The notes under the pieces: model-generated
What the model saw: the letters and a program-made list of their open reading frames with translations, nothing else
The model's database searches: none
Told to the model about the DNA's origin: nothing
Origin: Brevibacillus thermoruber 423
GTDB taxonomy: Bacteria; Bacillota; Bacilli; Brevibacillales; Brevibacillaceae
Assembly: GCF_000454065.1 (NCBI RefSeq)
Contig: NZ_ATNE01000001.1
Location: forward strand, 126,501-190,500
Reading direction: 5' to 3'
Length of the DNA stretch: 64,000 nt
In this document: positions 54,849 to 64,000 of the stretch, in pieces
How positions within the stretch are numbered: the first letter of the stretch is position 1
Layout of the letters: the number at the start of each line of letters is the position of its first letter
Program-made: the position numbers and the translations under genes

Positions 54849-56372
54849 TTACTCCGCCTGTCCTGCCGATGCGGCTGCCGTCCCGAAGTAGACCTGGTCC
54901 AGATCGCGGAGCTTTTCTTCCGTCAGCGTCCGGTAGGTTTCGTTGTACGTCTTCGGATCTTTCGGGTTGGGCCAGCGCGTCAACTTGCCGCTGCCAGGCG
55001 CCATCAGCTTGGACACGGCGCCGCATCCCAGCCCCAGGATGGTCTGCACTTCTTCCATGATCATAATGTTGTAGATGCTCTCCCGGCCGTCAAGGGCGTA
55101 GCCGACATTTTCCAGGTTGCCGAGGATGTTTTTCTGACGGTAGAGGTAGTACGGATGATAGCCGTGGGCTTTCGTCCACTCCGACGCCAGCGCCATCATC
55201 CGGCTGATCTCTTCCCGGCTGGCTACCTTGTAGCGCTCTTTGTTCTGCGTCATCTCGGACGCCCGCTTGAACGAGAGGGTGTGCACCGTCAGCGAGGCGG
55301 GCATCAGTTTTTCCACTTCCCGCAGGCTGTGTTCCAGCTCGGCCAGTCCTTCGTTGGGCAGGCCGATGATCAGGTCCATGTTGATGTTGGTCAGCCCCAT
55401 CTCCATGGCGAGATGGTACTTTTCGATCGTCTCCTCGACCGTGTGGTGGCGGCCGATGGCGTGCAGCGTCTCCTGGGTAAAGGACTGTGGGTTGATGCTG
55501 ATCCGGTCCACGTTCCAGCGCTTCATCACCGCCAGCTTTTCCCGCGTGATCGTATCGGGACGTCCCGCTTCCACGGTCAGCTCGCGCACATCCGCCATGT
55601 GCGGAAACGAGCGGTGCATCTTGTCGAACAGTTGATCCAGATCCTCGGCTGTAATGCTGGTCGGCGTGCCGCCTCCGAAGTACACGGAGGTAATCCGCAT
55701 GTCATGCCGTCTCAGCCACTCGCCCAGCCGCTCCATCTCGTAGTGCAGCCCCTCCAGAAACGGATTGACGGAGGCGGTGTGGCTGCGGATGGCGTAGGCG
55801 GGAAAGGTGCAGTAGGCGCACTTGGTGGGACAAAACGGGATGCCGATGTAGACGGACAGCTCCCGGTCGATCCGGTACAAATCGGGCACCACCTGCAACT
55901 GCCGGTCGACGATCTCCTGCAGCAGGCGCAGCTTGTACGGCCGGACCATGAAGTCCTGCCGCAGCCGGCGGTGCGCTTCTTCCTGACTGGCGCCGGAGGA
56001 GAGCAGATGATGCAGCAGCTTGGTGGGACGGATGCCGGTCAGGATGCCCCAGCCCTGCTCCATGCCGGTAAACTCCTCCAGCATGACCAGCAGGACGTAG
56101 CTGACCGCCTGCTTGGCGACTTTCCGCTTCCCTATCTCATCCAGGCCGGCAGTCTGTCTCTCAGCGCTGTGGACAAACCGGCGCTCTCCGGCCAACAGCT
56201 CGCCCTCCGCCGATACACTGCCGTCCCTGTCTGACAGAGCCAACCGGATGCGGATCCCCTCGCCGCCGCTCCATTCATCCACGTAGGCGATATCGGGGTC
56301 TTCGTAAAACAAAGCGAGAATCAAGGCGATTTCCCGCTCGAATGCGTGTCCTTCACATTTGACTTGTATCAT
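54849..56372 (-). CDS. hemZ: HemZ, radical SAM coproporphyrinogen-oxidase-like protein
   Basis: This 507-residue protein has the radical SAM cysteines in IPFCPTKCAYCTFPAYA and the HemN-like GGGTPTSITAEDLDQL and VDRISINPQSF. A ~160-residue N-terminal extension is typical of HemZ. HemN-class enzymes use oxygen-independent chemistry on haem precursors; HemZ activity is less certain. The ATG at 56372 follows AGGTGG by 6 bases. Confidence 0.9.
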   Translation of the reverse strand: MIQVKCEGHAFEREIALILALFYEDPDIAYVDEWSGGEGIRIRLALSDRDGSVSAEGELLAGERRFVHSAERQTAGLDEIGKRKVAKQAVSYVLLVMLEEFTGMEQGWGILTGIRPTKLLHHLLSSGASQEEAHRRLRQDFMVRPYKLRLLQEIVDRQLQVVPDLYRIDRELSVYIGIPFCPTKCAYCTFPAYAIRSHTASVNPFLEGLHYEMERLGEWLRRHDMRITSVYFGGGTPTSITAEDLDQLFDKMHRSFPHMADVRELTVEAGRPDTITREKLAVMKRWNVDRISINPQSFTQETLHAIGRHHTVEETIEKYHLAMEMGLTNINMDLIIGLPNEGLAELEHSLREVEKLMPASLTVHTLSFKRASEMTQNKERYKVASREEISRMMALASEWTKAHGYHPYYLYRQKNILGNLENVGYALDGRESIYNIMIMEEVQTILGLGCGAVSKLMAPGSGKLTRWPNPKDPKTYNETYRTLTEEKLRDLDQVYFGTAAASAGQAE

Positions 56373-56462
56373 CGGTTCCACCTGCTTTTCAGTATGCCAC
56401 CCTTCATCTTATCCGACCTGAAAAGCCGGGTCAACCGAATCGGCCGGTGCAAAAACGCCAAG

Positions 56463-56663
56463 TCATGGGTGCAGCTTTCGCCTCAATGTCCGTACGTCCC
56501 GCACACTGATGTCGAATTCCCTCGACAATTCCACGTCGGTGAGCGCGGATTCTTTCTCCAGAAAATCGTGGAAATCGACAGAAAACAGGCGCCGATTGGC
56601 TTCCTGGGCAAATGCTTCCTTGTTGGATTGTCTCACTGTGTCCTCCTCGCTTTCTCGTTGCAT
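56463..56663 (-). CDS. small helix-turn-helix protein, hypothetical
   Basis: The 66-residue protein ends with a likely helix-turn-helix (TDVELSREFDISVRDVRTLR) and a basic tail, and starts MQRESEEDTVRQSNKEAFAQ. I recall similar short proteins as region-4-like or RNA-polymerase-associated hypotheticals in Brevibacillus relatives, but this is weak. AGGG lies 8 bases before the ATG. The same frame runs on backwards as a long antisense of the amidase, which is not a gene. Confidence 0.6.
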   Translation of the reverse strand: MQRESEEDTVRQSNKEAFAQEANRRLFSVDFHDFLEKESALTDVELSREFDISVRDVRTLRRKLHP

Positions 56664-56861
56664 GCTCCAATCCCTAGTATGGCCGCGTCCGGGAAAAAGC
56701 ATAAGCGAGGCGGAGCGAGGTGTGCCGCTTTGCGCGCAACGATTTGCAATTGCCAAAGAAGTTTGTCGGATGATGCAGGAAAAAGAAGGGGAAAGGCAGA
56801 AGGTATTAGCTGGCAAATCATGCATTGATCGACTTTCAAAACAATGGAAAGGATGTCTACT

Positions 56862-58754
56862 GTGTTTCAGCGACAAAAGCTTCTGCGGACCATCCTGGCT
56901 GCGGTCTGCGCCGTATTGTTTCCCGTATCCGCCGCGTGGGCGGACGGCTCCGTCCAGGTCACCGTGGACAATCTGAACGTTCGGTCCGGGCCCAGCCTGC
57001 AGGATCAGGTGCTTACCACGCTGCCCGCCAAAAGCGTCCTGCCCGTCCTCGCCGAGCAGGGGGAGTGGCTGAACGTCCGGCTTCCCGACGGCCGCACCGG
57101 CTGGGTGGCCAACTGGCTGGTCAAACCGGTGGCCCAGCAGAGCGCGGGACCGCAGGCGGAAAGCCAAACGACCAACCTCAACGTGCGTTCCGGCCCCGGC
57201 CAGACGTTTCCCGTCATTCAGACCATCAATCCGGGTACCCGGTATCCGATCGTGCAGCGCAGCGGGCAGTGGCTGCAGATTCAGCTTCCCTCCCAGAAAA
57301 AAGGGTGGGTGGCCGGCTGGCTGGTCACCGAGCACCCCGCCGCCAGTCAAGGAACGGCGGCGCCCGGCGGCGTAAGCGGCGGACAAGCTAACGGCAGCGC
57401 GCCGGAGACGCCCCCCGGCGGACAGGCAACCGGCAGTGCACCGGTGACGCCCCCTGGCGGACAGCCGAATCAGCAGGGACGCGAGCTGATCCTGGACTAC
57501 GCGCCGTACGTCTACCCCGCTCCCGACGCCGCGCAGCCAGCCATCGGACAGCTTCACGACGGCGAAATCATCACCGTTTTGGCGGAACAGAACGGGTGGA
57601 TCCAGTTTCCCTACGGCGGCGTCAACGCCTGGATTCCCAAGCAGGGAACGGTCCAGACACCGCTTCCCGCCGCCGGCAGCGGCCAGCCGAATCCGAATCC
57701 GCCGCAGAATGTTCCGGACACCGGTGCGCCCGCGCCTGACAGCGGCTCCGGACAGCCGCAAGCTCCCGCCAAGCAGACGGCCACGGTCCAGACGGACGGT
57801 CTCAACCTGCGCGGCCAGGCCAGCACAACCAGCCCCGTCCTGGGGACGTTGAAGCTGGGGACCACGCTGACCATTCTGGAGCAGCAGGGAGATTGGTACC
57901 GCGTCCAGACACCGGACGGCAAAACCGGCTGGGTAGCCGGCTGGCTCATCAGCGTGCAGGAGCCGGCGATGTCCGGTCCGCACGTCACCATTTTGAACCC
58001 GGACACCAACATCCGCTCCGGTCCCGGCACCCAGTACGGCATCGTCAGACGGGTACAGACCGGAGAAAAATACGCGATTGTCAAAAAAGAAGGCGACTGG
58101 TTCCAGATCACCTTGCGCGACGGTTCGACGGGCTACGTCGCCGGATGGCTGGTGGCTCCGGTGGGCATGCCCCCCGTCATCAAAGGCAACGAACTGGTCG
58201 GCAAGGTGATCGTGGTCGACCCCGGCCACGGCGGCAACGACACCGGAGCGACCGGCTCCAGCTTTTCCACGCTGGAAAAGACGGTCAACCTGCAGGTGGG
58301 GTTGCTGCTGAAAAACAAGCTGGAAGCGGCCGGCGCCAAGGTGATCATGACCCGCAGCGACGACCGCAAGCTGACGCTGCAGCAGCGCGTGGACATTGCC
58401 GTGCAAAACAACGCGGACATTTTCGTCAGCATCCACCACAACACCCATCCCAACACGCTGACCAACGGCACGATTGTCTTTTATTACAACAAGGGCAATT
58501 CGAGCAAGCTCGCCTCGCTGGTGCAAAGCGAAATCGTCAAGGCGACCAGCTACAAGGACCTGCAGTCCAGGTTCGGCAACTACTACGTCCTGCGGGAGAA
58601 TCCGGTTCCGTCCATCCTGGCGGAGATCGGCTTCCTCTCCAACTACAACGAAGAAATCCGGCTTCGTTCCGAAAAACAGCAGGATTTGGCTGCCGAAGGG
58701 CTGTACAAAGGCATCCTTCAGTACTTCGCCTCCCAGAACGTTCAGGGAGGATAA
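56862..58754 (+). CDS. N-acetylmuramoyl-L-alanine amidase with five SH3-type repeats (YrvJ-like)
   Basis: The 630-residue secreted enzyme has a signal peptide ending near WA (KLLRTILAAVCAVLFPVSAA). SH3b repeats begin at about 30, 105, 225, 312 and 385 (VDNLNVRSGPS, TTNLNVRSGPG, and similar), with Pro/Gly-rich linkers; the third is divergent. The Amidase_3 domain (about 445-630) has zinc and catalytic residues in VVDPGHGG, TLEKTVN, SIHHNTH and LAEIGFLSN. I choose the GTG at 56862, 9 bases after AAAGG, because ATGs at 56844 and 56853 lack a usable site. It hydrolyses peptidoglycan at the amide bond outside the cell. Confidence 0.93.
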   Translation: MFQRQKLLRTILAAVCAVLFPVSAAWADGSVQVTVDNLNVRSGPSLQDQVLTTLPAKSVLPVLAEQGEWLNVRLPDGRTGWVANWLVKPVAQQSAGPQAESQTTNLNVRSGPGQTFPVIQTINPGTRYPIVQRSGQWLQIQLPSQKKGWVAGWLVTEHPAASQGTAAPGGVSGGQANGSAPETPPGGQATGSAPVTPPGGQPNQQGRELILDYAPYVYPAPDAAQPAIGQLHDGEIITVLAEQNGWIQFPYGGVNAWIPKQGTVQTPLPAAGSGQPNPNPPQNVPDTGAPAPDSGSGQPQAPAKQTATVQTDGLNLRGQASTTSPVLGTLKLGTTLTILEQQGDWYRVQTPDGKTGWVAGWLISVQEPAMSGPHVTILNPDTNIRSGPGTQYGIVRRVQTGEKYAIVKKEGDWFQITLRDGSTGYVAGWLVAPVGMPPVIKGNELVGKVIVVDPGHGGNDTGATGSSFSTLEKTVNLQVGLLLKNKLEAAGAKVIMTRSDDRKLTLQQRVDIAVQNNADIFVSIHHNTHPNTLTNGTIVFYYNKGNSSKLASLVQSEIVKATSYKDLQSRFGNYYVLRENPVPSILAEIGFLSNYNEEIRLRSEKQQDLAAEGLYKGILQYFASQNVQGG

Positions 58755-58760
58755 CCTGAG

Positions 58761-58807
58761 AACCCCCTTGGCCGTTTTCAATCCGGAAAGCGGCAAGGGG
58801 GTTTTTT
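58761..58807 (+). terminator. terminator after the amidase gene
   Basis: AACCCCCTTG (58761-58770) pairs with CAAGGGGGTT (58794-58803), followed by TTTT. Confidence 0.88.
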
Positions 58808-58837
58808 GTTCGTCCGCGATGCAAGGAAACCATTTCC

Positions 58838-58867
58838 TTTACATCCATTTCATGCAACCGTTATGCT
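58838..58867 (+). promoter_or_regulatory. promoter of the double-TetR gene
   Basis: TTTACA (58838-58843) and TATGCT (58862-58867) are 18 bases apart. Confidence 0.6.
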
Positions 58868-58872
58868 GAAGA

Positions 58873-58888
58873 CATACTCATCAGTATG
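58873..58888. promoter_or_regulatory. candidate TetR operator
   Basis: CATACT (58873-58878) and AGTATG (58883-58888) form a perfect dyad around CATC, just after the -10. Autorepression is the likely use. Confidence 0.55.
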
Positions 58889-58915
58889 GAATGAATACAT
58901 GGTCGGAGAGATACG

Positions 58916-59716
58916 ATGACGACACGCGAACGAATCATGGAAGCGGCCCGTCGGTTGGCCGCCCGCCACCCTTTTGACAAAATCAGTTTCGCCGATGTGG
59001 CGAAAGCGGCCGGCGTCCACTGGACAGCGGTGAGACGCCACTTCGGCAGCAAGCAGGAGATGAGAGCCTGGCTGGACCAACAGCAGGCGGACAGCGCGCC
59101 GTCGCTGGCCGATACGCGGACGAGCATTTTGGATGCGGCCGCCCGCGTATTCGCCCGGCTAGGGTATGCCGGAGCGTCGCTGGAGCAGGTGGCCGCCGAC
59201 GCCGGAATGACAAAGGGAGCCGTCTACTGGCACTTTTCAAGCAAGAGCGATCTGTTCGCCGCCCTGTGCGAGAAGAACCTCACGCAGCAGCTCCAGGTGC
59301 TTTCGCGGCAGGCGGGGTCCGCCCTCGATTCGGCTGTTCCGGCGCAGGGGCTCGCCCGCATGCTGCAGTCGCAGTTTGCCTGCGTGGAGGAGGGACAGGG
59401 CAATCCGATGCTGTTTTTCGAATTTGTCACCGCCAGCCGTGATCCGGCGGTCGGCGAAGCGCTGCGGGCCGCGTACGGAAAGATCATCGACGGCGTTAGC
59501 GGCGTCATCGCGCTGCTGCAGGAAAGCGGCGCCGTCAAACGCGATTGCGACCCGGGCGCCTTGGCCGTTCTGTTCCAGGCGCTGATCAACGGCCTGCTGT
59601 TGGGCTGGCTGATTGATCCGGACCGCATCCGCTTTGAGCAGGTGGTGCCCGAGCTGTCCAGAGTCCTCTGGGAAGGCCTGCAGCCCTCGGCGGACGACGC
59701 CACTGCACCCGTTTGA
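58916..59716 (+). CDS. TetR-family regulator with two tandem DNA-binding domains
   Basis: The 266-residue protein has two complete TetR N-domains. The first is at about 3-50 (ISFADVAKAAGVHWTAVRRH, then FGSKQEM). The second is at about 67-113 (ASLEQVAADAGMTKGAVYWH, then FSSKSDL). A single ligand/dimer domain follows, ending LINGLLLGWLIDPDRI. Usual TetR proteins have one DNA domain and about 200 residues. GGAGAG precedes the ATG. It probably represses itself and the downstream hydrolase. Confidence 0.9.
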   Translation: MTTRERIMEAARRLAARHPFDKISFADVAKAAGVHWTAVRRHFGSKQEMRAWLDQQQADSAPSLADTRTSILDAAARVFARLGYAGASLEQVAADAGMTKGAVYWHFSSKSDLFAALCEKNLTQQLQVLSRQAGSALDSAVPAQGLARMLQSQFACVEEGQGNPMLFFEFVTASRDPAVGEALRAAYGKIIDGVSGVIALLQESGAVKRDCDPGALAVLFQALINGLLLGWLIDPDRIRFEQVVPELSRVLWEGLQPSADDATAPV

Positions 59717-59735
59717 AAGGCAAACGGGTTTTTTT
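59707..59735 (+). terminator. terminator overlapping the TetR stop codon
   Basis: ACCCGTTTG (59707-59715) pairs with CAAACGGGT (59721-59729), followed by seven T. The stop codon lies in the left arm. Confidence 0.85.
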
Positions 59736-59810
59736 CAGCAACCACATACCGATTGGTACGTTATTCTCATACGTTTACGTATGTAAAACGAATAGAAAGG
59801 GATGGTGGGG

Positions 59811-60763
59811 ATGATGGGGATGTGTGCGATCACGGGGGTGGCGGCGGTCATGCTGGCGCTTTATGCGCACAATCAACGGGAGGTTCGCCGCGCCGAAAAC
59901 GCTTTTCCGCCGCGTGGATCATTCGTCACGGCGGAAGGACTGCGCCTGCACTACGTCTGTCAGGGGGCGGGACAGCCGGTCGTGCTGCTGCACGGCGGGA
60001 TTCTCTCCTCCTGCGATTACGCCGGGGTATTGGAGCTGGCCGCAGAAGTGGGCTTCCGGGCCATCGCGTTTGACCGGCCGGGCTACGGCTACAGCGAGCG
60101 GCCCCGGCGGGACATGGCGACGCCTGCGGTTCAGGCCCGCCTGCTGCGGGAGGCGCTGTCCGTCCTCAAGGCCGAACGGCCCGTCCTGGTGGCCCATTCG
60201 TGGAGCGGATCGCTCGCGCTCGCCTACGCCTTGGCCTACCCCGACGAGATCGCCGGCCTTGTGCTTTTGGCACCGGGGGCCTACGCGGGTGACGCCTACC
60301 CGGCCGGAACGGCGGACCTCTTGATCGGCCGCCTGCTGCGCGTTCCCTGGCTGGGCGGCCTGCTGGCCAACACCGTGCTTTCGCCGTTGGCGCGGCTGCT
60401 CGCCAAACCGATGGTCACGGCCGCATTTTCCCCTGACCCGGTGCCGCCGGGCTACCTGGAACGAGCCAGAGCCTTGTGGTCGAGGCAGGTCAGTTGAGGG
60501 CCAATCGCGAAGACATTTTGGCCTACGTCCGGACGGTCCCGCAGTGGGAGCCGCGATACGCCGACATCCGCACTCCGGTCGTGATCGTCGTCGGCGATGC
60601 CGATCCGTTCCACCCCGCGCTGCAAGCCGGCCGCCTGCATCGGGAGATCGGCCACTCCCGGTTGGTGGTGCTGCCCGGCACCGCCCACATGATCCCGGAT
60701 GTGCGGCCGGAAGCGGTGGTGGAGGCTGTGCACATGGTGTTGAAACACAAACAGCCGAGCTAG
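59811..60763 (+). pseudogene. alpha/beta hydrolase split by a frameshift
   Basis: The first frame encodes an N-terminal membrane helix, QPVVLLHGGILSS (oxyanion region) and the nucleophile in VAHSWSGS, then stops at 60497. The second frame, readable from about 60476 to 60763, has the acid (VVGDADPFHP) and His (LPGTAHMIPD). One base missing near 60482-60487 (AGGCAGG for AGGCCAGG) would restore a protein of about 317 residues. The start is uncertain: several ATGs follow AAAGGG. Either a true recent mutation or a sequencing error explains it. Confidence 0.8.
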
Positions 60764-60782
60764 GCTCGGCTTCGTTTCCTCT

Positions 60783-61337
60783 TTACACGGGCCGCCTGTC
60801 CCACGGCTCCACCTGGCCGACGACCGAGAACGGCCGGTCGCCCTGGATCGCCGCACGGACGCCGGCGGCGATCTCCTCGTTGGTCAGCCAGCGGGAGTCG
60901 TCTCCCTGCAGCCGAAACCCGAGCAGAATCCGCCGGTACAAACAGTTGGGCACGTCGGCGACGCGGGGCGGTTCCTTGTAGGCGCGGCTGCCGCAGACGT
61001 GAAACAGCCGCCATGTCCTGCGTTGCGCCGACAGTTCCTGCTGAACCGCCGGGAGCGCGTGGGGAGCGGTCGAGTGAATCCAGGCGACCACCAGATCGAT
61101 TCCGCCCCGCTCGCGAACCAGTGACGCGACCGCTTCCCGAAACCGGTCCGTCTGGTGATAATCGACCGGCAGCAGGGAGAACCCCTCCGGCCTGCCGGAT
61201 CGCTCCGCCAGGGCCTGCAGCTTCTTCCGGTCTCGCCCGATCACGGCCACATGGTATCCCGCTTCCTCCAGCCACAGCGAGACCCCGGCCAGCATGCCGC
61301 TCCCGCCGATCACCAACGCTTCCCGTCCCACCGCCAT
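60783..61337 (-). CDS. short-chain dehydrogenase-like protein
   Basis: The 184-residue protein has a Rossmann start ALVIGGSGMLAGVSLWLEE and NAD-region HVAVIGRDRKKLQ. The classical YxxxK catalytic pair is not visible where expected (GSRAYKEPP instead), and the length is short, so it may be an atypical SDR or a binding protein. GAGAGGGGG directly precedes the ATG, so a GTG two codons later is an alternative start. It is convergent with the broken hydrolase. Confidence 0.75.
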   Translation of the reverse strand: MAVGREALVIGGSGMLAGVSLWLEEAGYHVAVIGRDRKKLQALAERSGRPEGFSLLPVDYHQTDRFREAVASLVRERGGIDLVVAWIHSTAPHALPAVQQELSAQRRTWRLFHVCGSRAYKEPPRVADVPNCLYRRILLGFRLQGDDSRWLTNEEIAAGVRAAIQGDRPFSVVGQVEPWDRRPV

Positions 61338-61395
61338 CCCCCTCTCCGATTCCCGTACGCTTCGCGATTAACCCGGACCTCCCGCCGTGGAAGTG

Positions 61396-61833
61396 TCACG
61401 ACTCCACGATCAGCGTGACGGGGCCGTCGTTGACCAAACGCACTTCCATCATCGCGCCGAACCGGCCCGTCTCCACACGCAGCCCTTTTTCCCGCAGCTT
61501 GGCGTTGAACAGCTCGTACAGCGGTTCCGCCTGTTCGGGGCGGGCCGCCGCCATGAAGTTGGGCCGCCTTCCCTTGCGGCAGTCCCCGTACAGGGTAAAC
61601 TGGGAGACGGACAAAATCTGTCCCTCCCGCTCCAGCACGGAGTGGTTCATTTTTCCCTCGCTGTCTTCAAAAATGCGCAGGTGAGCGATTTTGTCGGCGA
61701 CAAACTCCACGTCCTTTTCGGTGTCCTCATGGGTAATGCCGACCAGGAGCACCAGCCCGTGCTCAATCTGTCCGACGATCTCTCCCCCTACGGTAACGCT
61801 TGCTTCCCTGGAGCGCTGTACCACTACGCGCAT
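61396..61833 (-). CDS. dtd: D-aminoacyl-tRNA deacylase
   Basis: The 145-residue enzyme removes D-amino acids from tRNA. The N-terminus [15 protein letters not shown], the [17 protein letters not shown] motif and [11 protein letters not shown] at the C-terminus (the Gly-Pro cross-subunit motif is GP in NDGPVT) are all present. The ATG at 61833 follows GGGAGA. It lies downstream of rel as in B. subtilis. Confidence 0.96.
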   Translation of the reverse strand: MRVVVQRSREASVTVGGEIVGQIEHGLVLLVGITHEDTEKDVEFVADKIAHLRIFEDSEGKMNHSVLEREGQILSVSQFTLYGDCRKGRRPNFMAAARPEQAEPLYELFNAKLREKGLRVETGRFGAMMEVRLVNDGPVTLIVES

Positions 61834-61882
61834 GCATGATTCTCCCTTCTCTCCCAAATGAAGAGCACCCAATCTCTCGTGA

Positions 61883-64000
61883 TCAGGTGCTTAAAATCCG
61901 CCGAACGGAATAAATGTCTTTGATGCTTTTGATGCGTTCCACCACTTTTTGCAGGTGAGCCACATTGCTGATCGTAATGGTCATGTGGATCGTGGCGAGG
62001 CGGTTTTTGTCCGCCTTGCCGCTGACTGCGGCAATGTTGGTCTTGGTCTCCGCCACGACCTGCAGCACGTCGTTGAGCAGGCCGCTGCGGTCCTGGCCGG
62101 TGATTTCGATGTCCACGTTGTAGTTGTGCTTGGCATCGGCATCCCACTCCACGTCGATCAGCCGCTCCACGCACTCTTCCGTCAGCACGTTGGGACAGTC
62201 GCGCCGGTGAACCGATACGCCCCGGCCGCGGGTGACAAAGCCGATGATCTGATCGCCCGGGATCGGCGTGCAACATCGCGATATCCGCACCAGCAGGTTG
62301 TCCACGCCGCGCACTTTTACACCCGATTCGCTGCGTACGACCTGCGGGGACGAGCTCGGTTTGTACTCCGGTGCGGGCGGGTTCTGCTCCTCCCGCTCCC
62401 GCCGCAGCTTGTCGATCAGCCGGGTCACGATCTGCGCGGCGGTGATGCCGCCGTAGCCGACCGCGGCGAACATGTCCTCGTGCCCCTGGAAGTTGAAGCG
62501 GGCCGCCGCCTCTTTCAGGTTGGCTTCGGTCATCGCCTCCTTGACGTCGTAGCCGCGGGCCTTGATCTCCGCCTCCACCATCTGCTGCCCCTTGGCGACG
62601 TTCTCTTCCCGCTTCTCCTTTTTAAACCACTGCTTGATCTTGTTGCGGGCGTGGGCCGACTTGGCGATCTTCAGCCAATCCTGGCTGGGGCCGTACGAAT
62701 GCTTGGAGGTGAGAATCTCGACGATGTCGCCCGTTTTCAGCGCGTAGTCCAGGGGGACGATCTTGCCGTTGACCTTGGCGCCAATGGTGCGATTGCCGAC
62801 CGCCGAGTGAATCCGGTAGGCAAAGTCCAGCGGCACGGAGCCTTTGGGCAGTTCCACCACGTCTCCTTTTGGGGTAAAGACGAACACCGTGTCGGAGAAC
62901 AAGTCCTGCTTCAGCGACTCCATGAATTCCTGGGCGTTGGGCGCCTCCTCGGAACCGCCCTGGATGATCTCGCGCAGGTTGCCCAGCTTTTCGGCAAACG
63001 AGCCCTGCACGACGCTCTTGCCTTCCTTGTAGGCCCAGTGGGCGGCGATCCCGATCTCCGCCGTTCGGTGCATCTCCCAGGTGCGGATCTGCACTTCCAG
63101 CGGCTCCCCTTTCGGCCCAATCACGGTAGTGTGCAGGGACTGGTACATGTTGGCCTTGGGCATCGCGATATAGTCCTTAAAGCGGCCCGGCATCGGCTTC
63201 CACAGCGTGTGGACGATGCCCAGCACCGCGTAACAGTCGCGGATGTCGTTGACGATGACGCGCAGCGCCAGCAGGTCGTAAATCTCGTTGAACTGCTTGT
63301 TTTGCTTGGTCATCTTCTTGTAGATGCTGTAAATGTGCTTCGGCCGGCCGGAAATCTCCGCCTCGATGTTCAGCTCTTTCAGCTTCTCCTTGATCGTGTC
63401 GGCCGCCTCGTTGATGTACGCCTCCCGCTCGGCCCGCTTTTTCTGCATCAGGTTGACGATGCGGTAGTACTGCTGCGGATTCAGGTAGCGCAGAGCCGTG
63501 TCCTCCAGCTCCCACTTGACGGAAGCGATCCCCAGCCGGTGAGCCAGCGGCGCGAAGATTTCCAGCGTTTCGTCGGAAATCTCCCGCTGTTTTTCCTCGG
63601 ACATGTGGCGCAGCGTCCGCATGTTGTGCAGGCGGTCGGCCAGCTTGATCATGATGACGCGGATGTCCTGGGCCATCGCCACCAGCATCTTGCGGTGATT
63701 TTCCGCCAACTGCTCCTCCTTGGACTTGTATTTGATTTTCTCCAGCTTGGTCACGCCGTCGACCAGGAGAGCCACTTCCGAACCGAACTCTTCGCGAATG
63801 CGATCCAGCGTAATGTCGGTATCTTCCACGACGTCATGCAAAAAGCCGGCGGCGATCGTCACCGCGTCCATGTGCAGGTTGGCGAGGATCCCCGCGACGG
63901 CAATCGGATGCATGATGTACGGAACACCCGATTTGCGCACCTGACCTTCATGCGCTTGCTCCGCCAGGCGGTAGGCGCGCGTAATCAGGTCCAGATCGGT
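61883..64000 (-). CDS. rel: bifunctional (p)ppGpp synthetase/hydrolase, 5' end outside window
   Basis: At least 705 residues are visible, running off the right edge with no start. The order is an HD hydrolase domain ([10 protein letters not shown] kept), a synthetase domain ([20 protein letters not shown]), TGS ([20 protein letters not shown]), a zinc-finger/helical region and a C-terminal ACT domain ([20 protein letters not shown]). It makes and removes the stringent alarmone. The length and order match the single Rel of Bacillales. The gap to dtd is 49 bases, so the two are probably co-transcribed. Confidence 0.96.
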   Translation of the reverse strand, partial: TDLDLITRAYRLAEQAHEGQVRKSGVPYIMHPIAVAGILANLHMDAVTIAAGFLHDVVEDTDITLDRIREEFGSEVALLVDGVTKLEKIKYKSKEEQLAENHRKMLVAMAQDIRVIMIKLADRLHNMRTLRHMSEEKQREISDETLEIFAPLAHRLGIASVKWELEDTALRYLNPQQYYRIVNLMQKKRAEREAYINEAADTIKEKLKELNIEAEISGRPKHIYSIYKKMTKQNKQFNEIYDLLALRVIVNDIRDCYAVLGIVHTLWKPMPGRFKDYIAMPKANMYQSLHTTVIGPKGEPLEVQIRTWEMHRTAEIGIAAHWAYKEGKSVVQGSFAEKLGNLREIIQGGSEEAPNAQEFMESLKQDLFSDTVFVFTPKGDVVELPKGSVPLDFAYRIHSAVGNRTIGAKVNGKIVPLDYALKTGDIVEILTSKHSYGPSQDWLKIAKSAHARNKIKQWFKKEKREENVAKGQQMVEAEIKARGYDVKEAMTEANLKEAAARFNFQGHEDMFAAVGYGGITAAQIVTRLIDKLRREREEQNPPAPEYKPSSSPQVVRSESGVKVRGVDNLLVRISRCCTPIPGDQIIGFVTRGRGVSVHRRDCPNVLTEECVERLIDVEWDADAKHNYNVDIEITGQDRSGLLNDVLQVVAETKTNIAAVSGKADKNRLATIHMTITISNVAHLQKVVERIKSIKDIYSVRRILST

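Noticed and set aside
56664..58796. Very long minus-strand open frame (777 residues in total) antisense to the amidase
   Set aside because: Repetitive low-complexity translation produced by the GC-rich codons of the SH3/amidase gene, with no domain; only its last 66 codons beyond the amidase look like a gene.

Overview
The window reads as chromosome from a GC-rich, Gram-positive endospore former of the Bacillales, most like Brevibacillus or a near relative. The evidence is strong Shine-Dalgarno sites, T-box leaders before alaS and hisS, a sporulation sigma-K gene, and a long block in Bacillus subtilis order (pbpI, udk, trmR, mltG, yrzB, ruvX, ireB, alaS, yrrI; then yrrD, recD2, iscS/yrvO, cymR, rarA; then tcdA, 6S RNA, aspS, hisS, yrvJ-type amidase, dtd, relA). 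The genus is an inference; no rRNA or tRNA gene was seen.

Layout. 1-7.3 kb: a plus-strand cluster for peptide and pyroglutamate use (M14 metallopeptidase cut by the window edge, DUF969 and DUF979 membrane proteins, IclR regulator, pyroglutamyl peptidase, BASS-type transporter). 7.55-11.7 kb: mntABCD, a manganese ABC importer whose promoter is bracketed by two MntR-like operators. 11.8-17.6 kb: an interrupted sigK locus. About 33 sigma-K codons stand left of an 11-bp core (GAAATCACCCT). A 5.4-kb element follows, carrying a SpoIVCA-like serine recombinase, a type I toxin-antitoxin locus, a bicupin, a lipoprotein and hypothetical genes. The sigma-K C-terminal half resumes in frame at the second core copy. 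The first ~100 codons of sigK are absent upstream, so precise excision would not rebuild a full gene here.

17.7-26 kb (minus strand): a sugar operon with a DeoR repressor, FGGY kinase, PfkB kinase, ABC ATPase, two permeases and an LsrB/RhaS-like binding protein. 26-30.5 kb: GNAT, HD-GYP, JAMM protease and PbpI-type PBP. 30.7-39.2 kb (minus): udk, trmR, mltG, yrzB, ruvX, ireB, alaS with its T-box, and an AI-2E family protein. 39.2-40.3 kb (plus): a yybP-ykoY manganese riboswitch controlling a TerC-family gene, which complements the manganese importer. 40.3-49 kb (minus): small genes, recD2, iscS, cymR, rarA, and a Gfo/Idh/MocA oxidoreductase with a DeoR regulator.

49.2-64 kb: a redoxin, a ~316-bp foldback repeat, tcdA, 6S RNA, aspS and hisS behind a T-box, hemZ, a five-SH3 amidase, a regulator with two TetR DNA-binding domains, a frameshifted alpha/beta hydrolase, a divergent SDR protein, dtd, and rel running off the window edge. 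No CRISPR array or complete insertion sequence was seen.
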